Notes: generated by a model from the letters alone, not told the origin. A stretch of DNA of 64,000 nt from Nymphaea colorata (GCF_008831285.2 NC_045149.1:13790629-13854628); one strand, 5' to 3'. Positions 1 through 11,030 are shown, numbered from the stretch's first letter. A program made the numbers and translations.

Positions 1-1707
1 CAGCCATACCAGCCGAAGTTGTTGGTGGTACTTCTGTGCCTGCATAACCATGATAAGGAATCAAAGCCCCATTTATAGATTCTCTTTGAGAAAAGGTGTC
101 TTTTTTAAAAAAAATTGTTAATCTTGCACAACCATGACATGGCTGATCACATTAATGGCATTCTCATGGCCACGTAGCCCTTACTTCATTGTATATTTCC
201 ACTATCATGTTTTCTTTATGCCAGTTTTCAACTCTTTCTTCCGTTTTTCTAATTCCTCCTTAAATCATTCAATGAAAAAGACGTCATGATTCAAAGTTTG
301 GATCAGACTTATGGTTTGAGTTAGATCCGAAGATGATAAAAATCAATTAATGAATCTTGTGAGCTCCCCATAAAAAACCTGCCAATAATTGACTCAACTA
401 TCAGGGCAACTTGAATAATGTAGAACGGTTCAAGATAGGACAGGGAATGCTTGACGTGTATTAACTCCATATTTGGTGGCAGTTAGTAGGGGCCCAAGAA
501 ATTTTAATCACTCAACTACTAGCAAAAATACCATTATGAGGGGGGCATCAATTTATCAATTAATGTTCTAGCCCATCAATATTTAGATGGTCTAGGCCGA
601 TGACAGGGAAATGTTTAAAGTAGCATATTTTGGCACCAGAAGCTCTGGATCGATCTCTCATTTTCCTTCTGGTTGTCACACTTGATTAGGTAGCATTCGA
701 TGGCCTCTTTTCTGAGTCTGCATTGTAAGATCCTCAGTATAAGTAAATTAAGGATCTTAGTAATATGGATTTTATATCAGGTAACATGTAAAAAACTATG
801 GATATAAAGTCGGATGGGGGGTATTCAAGCTTAAATTCATATATTTGAAATCCTAGTGATCTCAGAACATTGTGGGTCTCAAATCTGTGGTGAAAGAAAC
901 ACACCCTTAGTTCCAACGGCATTTAATGTGAGGAACAATAAGCATCACTCTATCTGATCAAGGGACAAGTTATCGTAGTAAAAATTAAGTTCTTCCCCCT
1001 TTAATTTATACAAACTTCCACATCCCAAAGCTTTTCCAGTAAGATGGTAAGAACTTCTTTGTGTATATATATATGTATGTGTGTGTGTGTAGTATGTAGT
1101 TGTCCATAACCAAAAAGCATACAAACGTTTTGTATTTAGTGGTTGTAAATTTGTTTCAAACTCCACACATATTTTATTGATAATGAGCACTGCATGCCCT
1201 ACATTAATTCAAATAAGTCTATTTTCTAGTGTTCTAATTATTTAAATAACATGCTAATTACAAGCCGAGTCAGTAGCACTGACCGATGCAATTTGTACAG
1301 TTGTTACAATTAGTCCGTCGGATCAGCTGATTCCAGGACTAGCATTAATATAACAGGTTTGAAGATCCTTTGCTGCATTAGTTCTTGTCTGGATCGACCT
1401 CCTCATCAAGCTTGCCATCAATCTGGATTATTCATAAATGAACACTACTGACTTCCTTAAGCTTCACATTTCTATGGTGAAGCTTGTTCTGTATTTGGAC
1501 TGCACTCACTAAATTTTGTATTCGGACTGCACTCACTCAGATGTCAATTTTTTTACATTGCTCTTCTTTTGAAATTCCATTTAAATGAACGTAACATTCC
1601 CAACATTTTTTATAACTCAATTTCGTGTGGTTTTAGAAAGGGAAAATTTGGAGTGCCTACAACCATTTTCCCTCATCCAGAGATAAGAGTAAATACCAAA
1701 GAGTTGT
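1..1707. other. No gene recognised; dispersed repeat debris
   Basis: I see no coding exon here. All open frames are short and lack recognisable motifs. A small TA/TG microsatellite lies near 1063-1090. The sequence around 300-330 has a weak resemblance to the GATCCGAATC-type degenerate repeat found elsewhere in the window. The stretch ends at the assembly gap. Confidence 0.5.
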
Positions 1708-1807
1708 NNNNNNNNNNNNNNNNNNNNNNNNNNNNNNNNNNNNNNNNNNNNNNNNNNNNNNNNNNNNNNNNNNNNNNNNNNNNNNNNNNNNNNNNNNNNN
1801 NNNNNNN
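1708..1807. other. Assembly gap of 100 N
   Basis: One hundred consecutive N, the conventional placeholder for a gap of unknown size. It directly abuts the left copy of a dispersed repeat at 1808, so the start of that copy may be hidden in the gap. Open frames drawn through the N run are not meaningful. Confidence 0.99.
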
Positions 1808-2222
1808 GATGGAATTATATGATATGAGCATTGTGTCATTGTAGCATGTTATTTGCAATTGCCCTAACAAATGACGATGTATTATGGACTAAAAGTGACC
1901 AAAATGACCCTTCTAGTTAAATAGAAGACCCTCTCCCTTTAAGGGCGAAATAAATGTAGAAAAATTTCATTCTATTTCCTAGTAACTAGCCACCAATGTT
2001 AAAGGAAGCTTAGTGTTATATCAAAGGAAGTACTATTCTTTGGTGTTCTCAAGCACGCAAAAATGCATGAAGCCATTCCTATAAACATGCCGATGGCCAT
2101 ATCTATAAAATTATTTCTTGTACCAGTATGAAGTTCAAGGACGCTACTTCATATTATAGTATCGTGGAAGCATTACAAATATGTGACCATATCTCGCTGT
2201 TATTGCCTTCAGTGTGAATAGG
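1808..2222 (+). repeat. Dispersed repeat, copy A
   Basis: This segment aligns over its whole length with 14818-15252. Shared landmarks in the same order include TTATGGACTAAAA, AGTTAAATAGAAGACC, TTCTATTTCCTAG, CACCAATGTTAA, AAAAATGCATGAA and GAAGTTCAAGGA. By eye it is roughly 75-80 percent similar with small indels. No coding frame is preserved in both copies, so it is probably part of a non-coding or badly decayed transposon. The left end is cut off by the N gap. Confidence 0.75.
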
Positions 2223-3150
2223 GCAAAAGTGAATTGCTTGAAGCATCTTTAAGATGAGTCTAATTAATATTTAAAGAACACTAACAAATAGGGTGACAAG
2301 TGCAAGTTTGCTGGGTTCTTAGGGTTCATGCAAACTTTACAATTTTAAGATTCTCATTTTTAAACAAAGTGTACTTGGATACTATGTGAGGTATAAAGAT
2401 TTTTTAACTTTTATGAGGTGTATTTATGTGCTTGCAATGTGTTACTATGCAAGTTGAAACTTGGACTAGGATAATAAACTAGTCCTTTAGGCAATTCGGC
2501 TTATAATGGAACCTTGAATTTGACCTGGTTCGACCAAGAACCTGGCTTGGTTCTCACTGCTGCGGGAGAGGAAGCAGCCCTATCTGACATTAACGACGTA
2601 GAAAAACAGTATTCTCACTCATTTTGCCAGCCAATTCATTCTCAAATGCCTTTACCAAGTAAAAAGCGCATCTAAAGTTCATTGACCATCTGGTAGAAAG
2701 CGGAAGATCCTTCCCTGTTTCTTGTCTCCCTAGACTACAAGGTCTGTTTTCAGTGCCTTAAAAGTACTATTACCCACCTTGTACTCCAATTTGAGCATTG
2801 ATGACCCATCTTTGTAGCAGTGGACGTTGACACCTCTGACACTCAAAATAAACATAGCTGAGATTGTCATTCTACATAAAAACAATAGCAAAGTTAGAAT
2901 AATTATTCAAACTAAAACTAGCCAAACATCACAGTGCTTAAGACAATCACTTTTTCCATTTAAGTGTTAAAAAAAACAGCATAAATCCACCAAAAATATA
3001 AGATACAATTTGTACAACCAAAAGTCTCATTCAGTGGGTTGCACACATGAACATGAACATGTAGATGGACATTTATATGCATTGATAGAACAAGAAAAAA
3101 GACGGGAACTGCAAGCTAGGAAAAGGAAATTGATGCATATGCATACGCAG
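2223..3150. other. No gene recognised
   Basis: AT-rich sequence without a recognisable exon, RNA gene or terminal repeat. A minus-strand frame around 2740-2880 can be read for about 45 codons but matches no family I recognise. Confidence 0.45.
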
Positions 3151-3954
3151 ATTTTGTAGCTTGCGAGCTTTAGATATCTAGTAGATGAGTGACTAAATTA
3201 TCATAAATGCAGAAAATCCCGACTTGGTGGTGTTCGTTCGACGCAAACAGAGCAGGCTTCGCGAATTTCTGCTTTGATGCTCACATTCAAGAGGCAGAAA
3301 AACTAGGAATCTCAGAATATCACCGTCAAGCTCTCCTCAGAGAAAACAGAGAAATAGTTCAAAGCGCGCCCAAAAAAAAAGAAAAGAAAACCACCTCATT
3401 ACAGTCCAACAGCCCCAAATTCTGTTTCCTCCCTCTTTCCTCCGCTGGAGAAGCTCTTTTGCCGTCTTAAATCAGGGAAGAAGCCAGAGCCTTTGAACAG
3501 AAGCAAATATGACTGCCTGAGTTTGTGACTCAGTGAAGGGTTGAGAGAACCTGCTGTTGAGCTGAACCTGTAGGCTGAGAACAAGAGCTGCCGAGAGGAG
3601 ATTTCTGGAGATGATTCGTGAGGATTTGCAATGGGTTCGTCACTGACATCCGAAGCAGAGAAATTCAGTTGACCCTTAGAAATTCTGGAGATAGGGGCTG
3701 CTGCCGGAGCACAAGAAGAATCCGGCAAGAAAGGTGCCCTTCCCTGACTTCCTTTGCCGCCATTATCTGGAATAATTTGCTGGCGACGAAGGTGTATCAG
3801 GCAGCAGAGAGGAAGGCCGGTGCTGATTCTTCAGGCGATTCTTGCTGTCAAGCAAAAGATTATTCCAATTCCAGGTGTCTGAAGAACCTCTCTACAAAAG
3901 CTTGGATTTTTTGGAGTTGATGGAAGGGAGCAGTCGATTTCCCTCTCTCATGTT
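3150..3954 (-). pseudogene. 5' internal region of a minus-strand Copia element
   Basis: This stretch lies directly downstream, in minus-strand sense, of an LTR and primer-binding site. It should therefore be leader and gag region of the same element. A serine- and proline-rich minus-strand frame of 109 codons is open at 3399-3728 (for example LLFKGSGFF near its end). I see no zinc knuckle or polymerase motif, so only the 5' part of the element seems to be present. The left boundary is uncertain. The alternative is a captured host exon, because the frame does not resemble a standard Copia gag that I recognise. Confidence 0.4.
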
Positions 3955-3966
3955 GCTCTGATACCA
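3955..3966 (-). other. Primer-binding site (initiator tRNA-Met type)
   Basis: Read on the minus strand the sequence is TGGTATCAGAGC, the standard plant LTR-retrotransposon primer site complementary to the 3' end of initiator tRNA-Met. It lies immediately next to the CA end of the LTR at 3967, as expected for a 5' LTR. Confidence 0.85.
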
Positions 3967-4540
3967 TGAGAAAACTTAGCAGAGGAAGAGTGAAAGATAA
4001 AGCTGGAGAGAACTTGTTATTATTTATTCCTTTAAGCAACATATATATATAGTACAAATAAAGGTTATCGCTTACAAGATTTTTGGTATATAAAATCGTG
4101 ATACTACACAATTTCTTGAAAAATTGAGAGCACTAAAACATATTTCACGTTATATTTACAAGATCCACAATTTTTTGAGTGGATGAAGGATTACAAAATG
4201 GAAGGTTATAATGGAACAAATCTGCCATGCCTCCCTTTTAAGTAATTTCAGTAATTTTGCTTTTATCAATCTCCCCAACGTCTTCCTTAATTTCCGTCTT
4301 TCTATTGATATCAAGATTCTCAACCTCTTCTTTAATTCTCGTCTTTCCATTGATATCAAGATCTTCAACTTCTTCAGCAATTTCCTTGATTTTCAGCACG
4401 TTCTTATTTTGAATATCCCTAAAATCACGTTTTGCTGATTTACTCTTATCATTTCTATCCCAATCCATTAACCACCGAAAATGTAGTCTGCATGACAATA
4501 ACAGATCTTGATAAGAGATGTGATCCCTTCTTTCTTGACA
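3967..4540 (-). mobile_element. 5' LTR of a minus-strand Copia element
   Basis: On the minus strand the segment begins TGTCAAGAAAG (from 4540) and ends TTTTCTCA (at 3967), so it has canonical TG...CA ends and is followed at once by the tRNA-Met primer site. A TATA-like run (TATATATATA, about 4046-4056) lies about 80 bp before the LTR end, where a promoter is expected. The U3-like part near 4270-4385 holds an imperfect tandem repeat of about 48 bp containing CATTGATATCAAGAT or a close variant. No second LTR was found in the window, so the outer end at 4540 rests only on the TG dinucleotide. Confidence 0.65.
4270..4385. repeat. Imperfect tandem repeat of about 48 bp inside the LTR
   Basis: Two to three imperfect copies of a pyrimidine-rich unit. 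Each contains TTGATATCAAGAT flanked by TCTTCTTTAATT or CGTCTTTC variants. The repeat keeps a reading frame on the minus strand (motifs like LDINGKTRIKEE), but this is expected from a unit length divisible by three and is not evidence of a protein. Confidence 0.6.
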
Positions 4541-5844
4541 CTTTGTTTATCACGGATTCACGTACTGCGTGATTATCTTATCTAAAATGGTGTGGCCTGT
4601 ACCCTATATATTGAGAGTCCATCTTCTCTCAAGAACATCATTGAATGAATAAAGAGGAACCTCCCTTTCCCATGGATAAAGGCATCAAAAGTTCGAACCA
4701 CAACCACGTACATGCTTCAGTTCTTTTTTTTTTCCACGTTTTAACACGTCTTCCATAGGAGGCTGGTAGAGTGTGCACACATTTGTTTAGTTATATCTGC
4801 ACTAGCATATGTGATATGTGGTTCTAATAGTTCATTCTCATGCCTATGGGTTGCAATTTGCACATGGGAGCAGGAGCTGTGGCCGGCGCCTCAGAGGAAC
4901 AAGCCTGAGCTCTCGCTTAAGGCCTACTGAAGCATGATAACCATTCAAACTTCGCGACAAATTATGAAACCGGTGACGTTTTCAAGGAATTGATTAGTGT
5001 CTTCTGCATTTGGGCCGGTCAGCAGGCCTAGGGTGAGCGCTCAAGGATTAAGCACACCTCAGAAGTGGTTCCAAGCGAAGAGGAAAAGAGATAATGCCTC
5101 AGTCGGAGGAATTCGTGGTGATGGTGGACATGGTTATCAATCCCATGCTGATGTGGCCTGCAACTAGTGGAGGCTACCCGTCTTTGTGGCTCGAACTCCT
5201 CTTTTGAAGGATTTCACAAGAGAGATTCGCGTTTATGACATATGCTCCTGTTTAAAAGAAAAAAAGATTTTTTTTTACAGATTAAAAAACAATTGAAAAA
5301 AGTGAAAGGCTCAAAAGGCAGTTCTTTTTCTGTAATTTCAAAGATGCCCTATTTTTCTTTTTCTTTTGGCATATGATTGTTTCATGCACTGGCGGGCGCA
5401 CACAACTCGAACTCCTCTTTTGAGTCCTACCACCCCTTCCTCCCTTTCTCTTATACGTTTTCTGTATTCCTTTATTGTTTTTGACAATTTTTGCAAAGTC
5501 ATTGACATTTGTCACTTAATTATATGTTCTCTCTCTCTTTCTACCTTTCATCTAGATATCATGCCTTTCATGTAACGTAAGCAAAAGAATTGAACTGCCT
5601 CGTTATTCACTTGGTAAGATGGATAGACTTTAATGTCATTTTCCATCTTCATCGCATGTCCAATTGAACCATTCCAAAAAAAAAAGAAACAGATATGGGG
5701 AAAAATTAATCTGTGATTAAGAAATAGTCGTCTTCGGATTTAAAAAATAACATCTCACTAGATTCGGATCCAGATTCTGATATATATAAGTATTGGATCA
5801 GATACGGATTCAGTTCAGATTTAGTTTTAAGTAATTACTCATAT
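4541..5844. other. No gene recognised
   Basis: Non-repetitive to weakly repetitive sequence. Around 4870-5170 the GC content rises and a plus-strand frame near 5063 reads QKWFQAKRKRD. This faintly resembles the third helix of a homeodomain, but upstream frames contain stops, so no gene is called. The right end (5740-5830) carries the degenerate GATTCGGATCC-type repeat. Confidence 0.45.
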
Positions 5845-5901
5845 CCAAAAGGCCACCACCCAATATGGAACCATTTCTCAGTGTCCACAAGCTCCAGCAT
5901 G
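5845..5901 (+). repeat. Receptor-kinase 3'-tail repeat, copy A, left half
   Basis: The segment from CCAAAAGGCCACCACCC to CCCAGCATGCT at 10425-10496 recurs here almost exactly. It is interrupted at about 5901 by a hAT-like insertion and resumes at 6872. The related uninterrupted copy lies next to a receptor-kinase C-terminal relic, so this is probably 3'-flanking DNA of a lost receptor-kinase gene. Confidence 0.7.
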
Positions 5902-5961
5902 CTGGTGCACAGGGATAGAACCAGGAATTTTTCAGGGGTGGCCAAACGATCCAACGAACTA

Positions 5962-6039
5962 TAATATATTATATATATATATATTATATTATTATATTAT
6001 ATTATATATATTATATTATATATATATATATATATATGT
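5962..6039. repeat. AT/ATT microsatellite
   Basis: Nearly uninterrupted AT and ATT units of about 78 bp inside the hAT-like insertion. A simple-sequence tract; length is likely to vary between individuals. Confidence 0.9.
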
Positions 6040-6828
6040 ACTCACACACTTTAGATAATATTTGTAAATCATAGTATAGTATAAGTGAACTGATGTCCTA
6101 TATAATTGCCCACGTCATTACGTGAAGCGCGACCTGTCCTATGGCACATTTAATAATTGTTTGTGTCTTTAGCACAAGCATGATCTGTCCTCGGCAGATA
6201 AGGTTCTCTATTTCTATTACAGTGACGTAAGTGTCAGCAGTGAACATAAGGTGCACATAAGCTAGGCTACTTGTCAAACTTTAAAGCATAGCATGATATT
6301 CATATTCGAATTGGCAGCTTGCAGAAGCTTTCAAGAAGGCACCAATTAAGAAGAACTTACAAAACAAATGCCCGACTTGATGAGCTTTCTTCAGAGCATA
6401 CAGTCTTGCTAATTAAGCCAGCTACAGACAGTACCCAAATTGTACATGCAGATCAAGCTCAAAGTTAAGTTCAAATAGCCTGAAAAGCAAAACCAATATA
6501 TCGTATTGTAACTTAGTCCCTCAATTGACAGTATTCAAGTAGCAATAGTAAACATTTGACTGTAGTTGTGGGCCAGGGCAGGAGGAGAAGGAGCAAGTGA
6601 AAGAGAGCCTGAGAGGTAGGGGAGCGAGAGAGAGGGGTGAAATAGGGAAGGGCGAGAGATGGAGGGAGCAAGCGAGAGAGGGGCAAATTAGGGTAGGGCT
6701 ACTGCTAGAGAGAGGGCGGGGCCGGCGAGCGATGGGTTGGGCCAAGATGAGTGACGGGTCGGGCCAAGTTAAAAAATTTTGATTTTTCAAATATATTTTT
6801 TTTTTTCGTTGCCATGGCCTAGGCACAC

Positions 6829-6870
6829 CTCCCCCCCCCCTCCCCCCCCCCCCCCCCCCCCCCCGCCCCT
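6829..6870. repeat. C homopolymer tract near the end of the hAT-like element
   Basis: A run of about 40 nearly uninterrupted C residues (one T, one G) immediately before the element's right terminus. Homopolymer length here is prone to sequencing error. Confidence 0.9.
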
Positions 6871-6871
6871 G

Positions 6872-7080
6872 CTGGTACGTTATTTCCAGGCCGCCTTCAA
6901 AAGTTGAGGTTATTCGGCAGCCTGCTCATTAAGAACATCGTGAACAGTCGTCACCGATACTCTTGGAGGAGTTGGGAGGACTCAAGAGAACGACTGACCT
7001 TGTTTTTCTTGAAAATCGATGGACCTAAATACAAAAAATAAAAGGAAAAAATATTTGAAATAAAATATATTATTAACCGT
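6872..7080 (+). repeat. Receptor-kinase 3'-tail repeat, copy A, right half
   Basis: Continues copy A after the hAT-like insertion. CTCATTAAGAACATC, GTCACCGATACTC and CTTGAAAATCGA are shared in order with 10548-10650. The copies differ by substitutions and an indel near the GAGGAGTTGG motif. Confidence 0.7.
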
Positions 7081-7440
7081 CTATTGGCTTCGAGCTCCGA
7101 AACAAATGGAAAAAAGCCGTATCCAAATTTGAATCCGAAATTAGATTCCACAATCTGAATCTGATCCGAATTTAATTTTTCTCCTCATCCAAAATCAGAT
7201 TTCATAATTTGAATCTGATCTAAATCCATTTTTTACTCATCCTAATCTGAATCTGAAAACAGATGTCATAATCAGAATCCGATCGGAATCCTATTTTTAT
7301 ATTTGAATCTGAATCCAAATTTTTGAACTGAATCTGACTGATTTAGAACATATAAGAGCATTGAATATAGGATATTATTTAAACTAAGTCTGATCTGGGT
7401 CTGATCGGATATTTTTGTGTTTCTGAATCTGATCCCAGGT
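7080..7440. repeat. Degenerate GAATCTGAATC-type repeat block
   Basis: Short imperfect units such as AATCTGAATCTGATC, GAATCCGATC and CAGATTCCACAATC repeat irregularly across the block. The same degenerate sequence occurs at 10740-11030, 12290-12690 and 51660-52010. It is a dispersed, non-coding repeat of unknown class. Confidence 0.7.
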
Positions 7441-7444
7441 CATT

Positions 7445-9071
7445 GACTTGTCCTTCAATCATTTCGAAGGAGAGGTTCCATGTGGTGGAAAGTTTGCAAA
7501 CCTTTCTGCCAAATCGTTCCTAGGGAACTATGCACTATGTGGAGCTCCCAAATTCCATGTCCCAGTATGTTCAGATGGAGCGAAGAAGCACAATAATGTC
7601 AACATGCTTAGAGTTGATTTTTTTTTAGCAAGTGAGGGTTTTGCACTTGTACTCATTGTTTGGGTACTCATTGTTGTCGCAAAATATAGAAAGAGGGGGT
7701 TGGAGAAACATTATCAGGAGGAGGTTGAAAGATTTCATGGAATAACCCTCCCAGTGATCACATACAGAATGTTATCTCAGGTGACAAACAAGGAAGTGAA
7801 GCTTTGGTTCAGTGTATGAAGGATTTAATAGATGGAACAACGGTGGCTGTTAAGGTCCTAACTTATTATTTGATGGTGCATCAAAAAGTTTTGACATGAA
7901 TGCAATATGATGTGCCAATAGACACCGAAACCTTTTTAGAGTCATCACATCTTGTTCCAGTGCGATTTCAAGGCTTTAGTTCTCCAATACATGCTCCTTG
8001 GGAGCTAGAAGTCTGTCTACATTCACGTGGCCATCACTTGAAGCTCTTCCAAAGATTGGATATCATGATTAATGTTGCTTGTGCTCTAGAATATCCTCAC
8101 CATGGTTGCTGGGAGACTATAGTTCATTGTGATCTAAAGCCAAGTAATGTGCTTCTAGATGAGAACATGACAGCACATGTTGGTGGCTTTGGCATTTCAA
8201 AGATGCTGGTTGGTTACAAATCTTTAACTCTTACATGCACCCTTGGAACCACCGGATACATTGCGGCAGGTACCAACTCTTTGTCCTATCATAATTTCTA
8301 TGCTTGAACTGCTTCTTAGACAACTTGGTCCTGCTTACCATGAGAGGAAGTTCTATCAACATCCATAATTTCCAAATATCAAGCTTTAATTTTAGATTAC
8401 CAACCCGTTGGCAACTGATTACTTGGATTTTATTATGAAAAAGAGAAATCAGATTAATAAGTGAAATTAATGGGGATGATGACTATGCAATTTTGCATTT
8501 GAATATGAGTCTGAATCCAAATAAGATGGTGAACATTAAACCTAATTCACACATACACTAATGCCAGCAAGTTTCCCTTTTGAGTATGTTTCTTTCTTTA
8601 GTAAAATTTCACTTCCTCCTTATAAATGCATGGAAACAAAAAATAGAGTTTCATGTACAGCATAAATCAAAATAAAATAATTAGCCCTAATTTTTTTGCA
8701 CTGCTTTCTTTATTTTTGAAACCATCTCATTAATGACCATGTGCATTACCCTCTGACCTTGTTGAGTGGATGAATTAGAATTCGGGGCCGTTGGAAAGGT
8801 GTCGACCAAAGCCTACCGATGAACGTTTTAATGGGAGTTTACTTTGAGGCAGTGGGTGGCTGAAGCGTTTCCGCTTGCAATTTTTGATGTCATCGAGGAT
8901 CATCTTCTGAAGCAAAATAACAGTGAAACCATTCTAAATGAGCTGCTTGTCATGATCATGGAGACGGGGTTGTCATGTCCAAGGAAAGCACCAACTGAGA
9001 GAATGGACATGAAGGAGGTGGTCGCTAGGCTTAAAACGATACGACGGAAGGCTTCCCCTTTGGAAGAATGA
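7445..9071 (+). pseudogene. LRR receptor-like kinase pseudogene (class XII, non-RD type)
   Basis: Three conserved pieces lie in order. At 7448-7819 is the end of an LRR ectodomain (MSFNHFEGEVP...GNYALCGAP), a transmembrane segment (ALVLIVWVLIVVAKY) and a juxtamembrane part. At 7900-8269 is a kinase core with IVHCDLKPSNVLLDEN, the non-RD catalytic loop typical of pattern-recognition receptors. At 8778-9071 is the C-lobe end (LRQWVAEAF, MDMKEVVARL). A GT-AG intron lies at 8270-8777, splitting GYIA, the usual position in this class. Breaks: the LRR domain before the last repeat is missing; the glycine loop and VAIK region are frameshifted; the activation segment reads VGGFGISK instead of DFG; and exon 2 carries a deletion (KVSTKA joined directly to PTDER) plus a TGA before LRQWV. 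It cannot encode an active receptor kinase. Confidence 0.88.
8270..8777 (+). other. Relic intron of the receptor-kinase pseudogene
   Basis: The donor GCAG/GTACCA follows the GYIA codons. The likely acceptor is GAATTAG just before GAATTCGGGGCC, where the reading GAVGKVSTKA resumes the kinase. The intron is AT-rich, about 508 bp, with no other feature. Confidence 0.65.
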
Positions 9072-10186
9072 CAAACATAAACCAATCCTTTACATTTATT
9101 TGGAAAACAAGGGGTCTACTTTTGCTTCTGACTTATTGCGTTTCCCAACACAATGTTTATGACTATGATTCGGACAAGTCCCACAGCTTGGAGCTGAGCC
9201 TGTCAACATCCTGTTTAAGTGATTAAAACAAGTAATTATTCCATTTCTCAAAGCCACAAGCCCCAGATTACCATGTGATTGGAACAATTTCTAGCTCTCT
9301 TTGAAAACTAGCACCTCAAATTGTTCGGAACATTTTGATGGGGAGCTCTCGTCTTACGAAACTTTCCCACAACAAATTTGAACTCCAGCTCTTCTCAGGC
9401 AATTTGCAAGTAAAACAGCAAATATTCTTCCACTAGCTGTTACGAAAACAAACCGGTTGGGTCTATATCTCCTATTCTAATTTGAAAACAATTTCAGATC
9501 CGACATTCATATGTATATGTATCAATTGGGATCCTTTTTCTATCCCACTTGAATATTGGACCCGCATTCTTATTCAGTTATGAAATCGCATGACCAATCG
9601 AAATCTGTCTGCTCCAAATTTCTGGATCCAAAATCAGGTGATCATGAGGCAGGTGCGCTTAGTCAATACATTGACATGCCTAATCAAAGTGGATTTGCAA
9701 AACCAAACACATGCAAAGAACCTGATACTAAGAGCTCATGACGTGGGTAAGTTCAACAAAGGGATTTGGGTCAAAATCCAACTGGATCGAGTCAGGTCTC
9801 TAGAATGGAGAATTCCTAGTACCACCAGGAAGCATCTCACATCTCACAAAAATGCACACAGTTCTTCTATGATAAACTAAATGACATATAAAATTATTAC
9901 CCACTAAAAGCACATTTATGCTTGCATATGTTTTCATGCCTAACAATTCTAGAATTAACAAAAAGAAAGAAAGAAAGAAACAGGCACCCAAAGAATGTGC
10001 CTGCATCAAACGGCTGCCCAACTTTTTAAACACTTTTGGAGGTAAACAAATCTCAAACAACCACATTCTCAACAAATTTATTAAAATAATAGCAAAAATG
10101 AATAAAATGACCTTTTTGAAGAACTTTTTTAATGTAACAAAAAAAGAAAAAAAAGAAAGGGATAACGTTGCCAGCCATCTGCCGTC
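9072..10186. other. Receptor-kinase 3'-flanking DNA; no further gene
   Basis: The first about 250 bp resemble 10187-10490 (shared CATTTCTCAA...CCACAAGCCCCAG order). They are best explained as the 3' UTR of the pseudogene. The remainder (9300-10186) has only short uninformative frames and an A-rich GAAAGAAAGAAAG run near 9963. Confidence 0.5.
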
Positions 10187-10680
10187 ACAGAAGGCTTCCA
10201 CTTTTGAATAATGACAAAAATAAACAAATTCTTTTTAATTTTTCTAAAATAAGTAGGGTTGTTTAAATACTTTTGCTCCCGGCTCATTTCTTTTCCCAAT
10301 GTCTTCTCAGAAAAACTTTCTTTGTTTCATAACAGAATAAACCCCGGAGACCAATGACGCCATCCCATCTCTTGGGCATCGTTGTGCTGCTTTTGAATCT
10401 GCTAAGAAGAACTCTTATAGCAAAACCAAAAGGCCACCACCCAAATATGGAACCATTTCTCAATGTCCACAAGCCCCAGCATGCTGCTACGTTACGCAAT
10501 TTTGGGTGTACTCTTGGAGAAGCTGAAGTAATATTCTGCAACCTTCTCATTAAGAACATCATGAACAGTCATCACCGATACTCCTGGAGGAGTTGGAACT
10601 TGGGAGGACTCCAGACAACCACTGACCATGGTTTTCTTGAAAATCGACGGACCTAAATACAAAAATAAAAATGTAAAATA
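10187..10680 (+). repeat. Receptor-kinase C-terminal relic and 3' tail, copy B
   Basis: The segment opens with codons reading QKASTFE and a stop, matching RRKASPLEE-stop at the end of the 7445-9071 pseudogene. The downstream tail matches both 9060-9290 and the split copy at 5845-7080. It is therefore the trace of a second, otherwise deleted receptor-kinase gene. It lacks the hAT insertion found in copy A. Confidence 0.65.
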
Positions 10681-10739
10681 TTAGAAAAGTGAGAAAATCA
10701 GCAAGGATGGATGCCAACGGATCCGATTCAAATAAAATA

Positions 10740-11030
10740 TATTGTTGACCGTTACGCTCAGATTCAAGTTTGGATACGAATTAAAACAAGTTATATCCAA
10801 ATTTGAATCTGAAATCAGATTCCACAATCTGAATCTGATTTTTTCCTCATCCAAAACTGAAACCAAAGTCGGATTTGATAATTTGAATCTGATCTAAATC
10901 CATCTTTTTCATCCTAATCTGAATCTGAAATCAGATGTCACAATCAGAATCCAACCCGAATCCTATTTTTATATTCATATATGAATTTAAATCTGAATCC
11001 ATATTTTGAACTGAATCTGGCTGGGGACAA
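10740..11030. repeat. Degenerate GAATCTGAATC-type repeat block
   Basis: Same irregular units as 7080-7440 (AATTTGAATCTGAAATCAGA, CACAATCTGAATCTGA). It sits in the same position relative to the receptor-kinase tail, so the tail and the repeat block were probably duplicated together. Confidence 0.7.

Larger units (their letters stand above)
5902..6879. mobile_element. hAT-like non-autonomous element (about 960 bp) with near-perfect 8-bp target duplication
   Basis: The insertion runs from CAGGGATAG (5910) to CGCCCCTG (ending 6871). These CAGGG...CCCTG ends are of hAT type. Flanking 8-mers are CTGGTGCA (5902-5909) and CTGGTACG (6872-6879), identical at six of eight positions. The uninterrupted relative at 10491-10500 reads ATGCTGCTAC and serves as a natural empty site. 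No transposase is visible. The interior holds an AT microsatellite, a purine-rich stretch (about 6580-6720) and a long C tract near the right end. A shorter relative with a perfect duplication lies at 16502-16717. Confidence 0.7.

Noticed and set aside
1569-1870. Open frames running through the N gap
   Set aside because: They exist only because N is translated as unknown residues.
2740-2880. Minus-strand frame resembling the start of an adaptor-complex mu subunit
   Set aside because: The resemblance is limited to a few hydrophobic residues and the continuation has stops and no family motif.
4660-4720. B-box-like GGTTCGAACTT on the minus strand near 4688
   Set aside because: The flanking bases do not form a T-arm stem and no A box or cloverleaf is present, so no tRNA gene or SINE is called.
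5060-5110. Homeodomain-like QKWFQAKRKRD reading
   Set aside because: Only about 11 residues match loosely, upstream helices are absent and frames are interrupted by stops.
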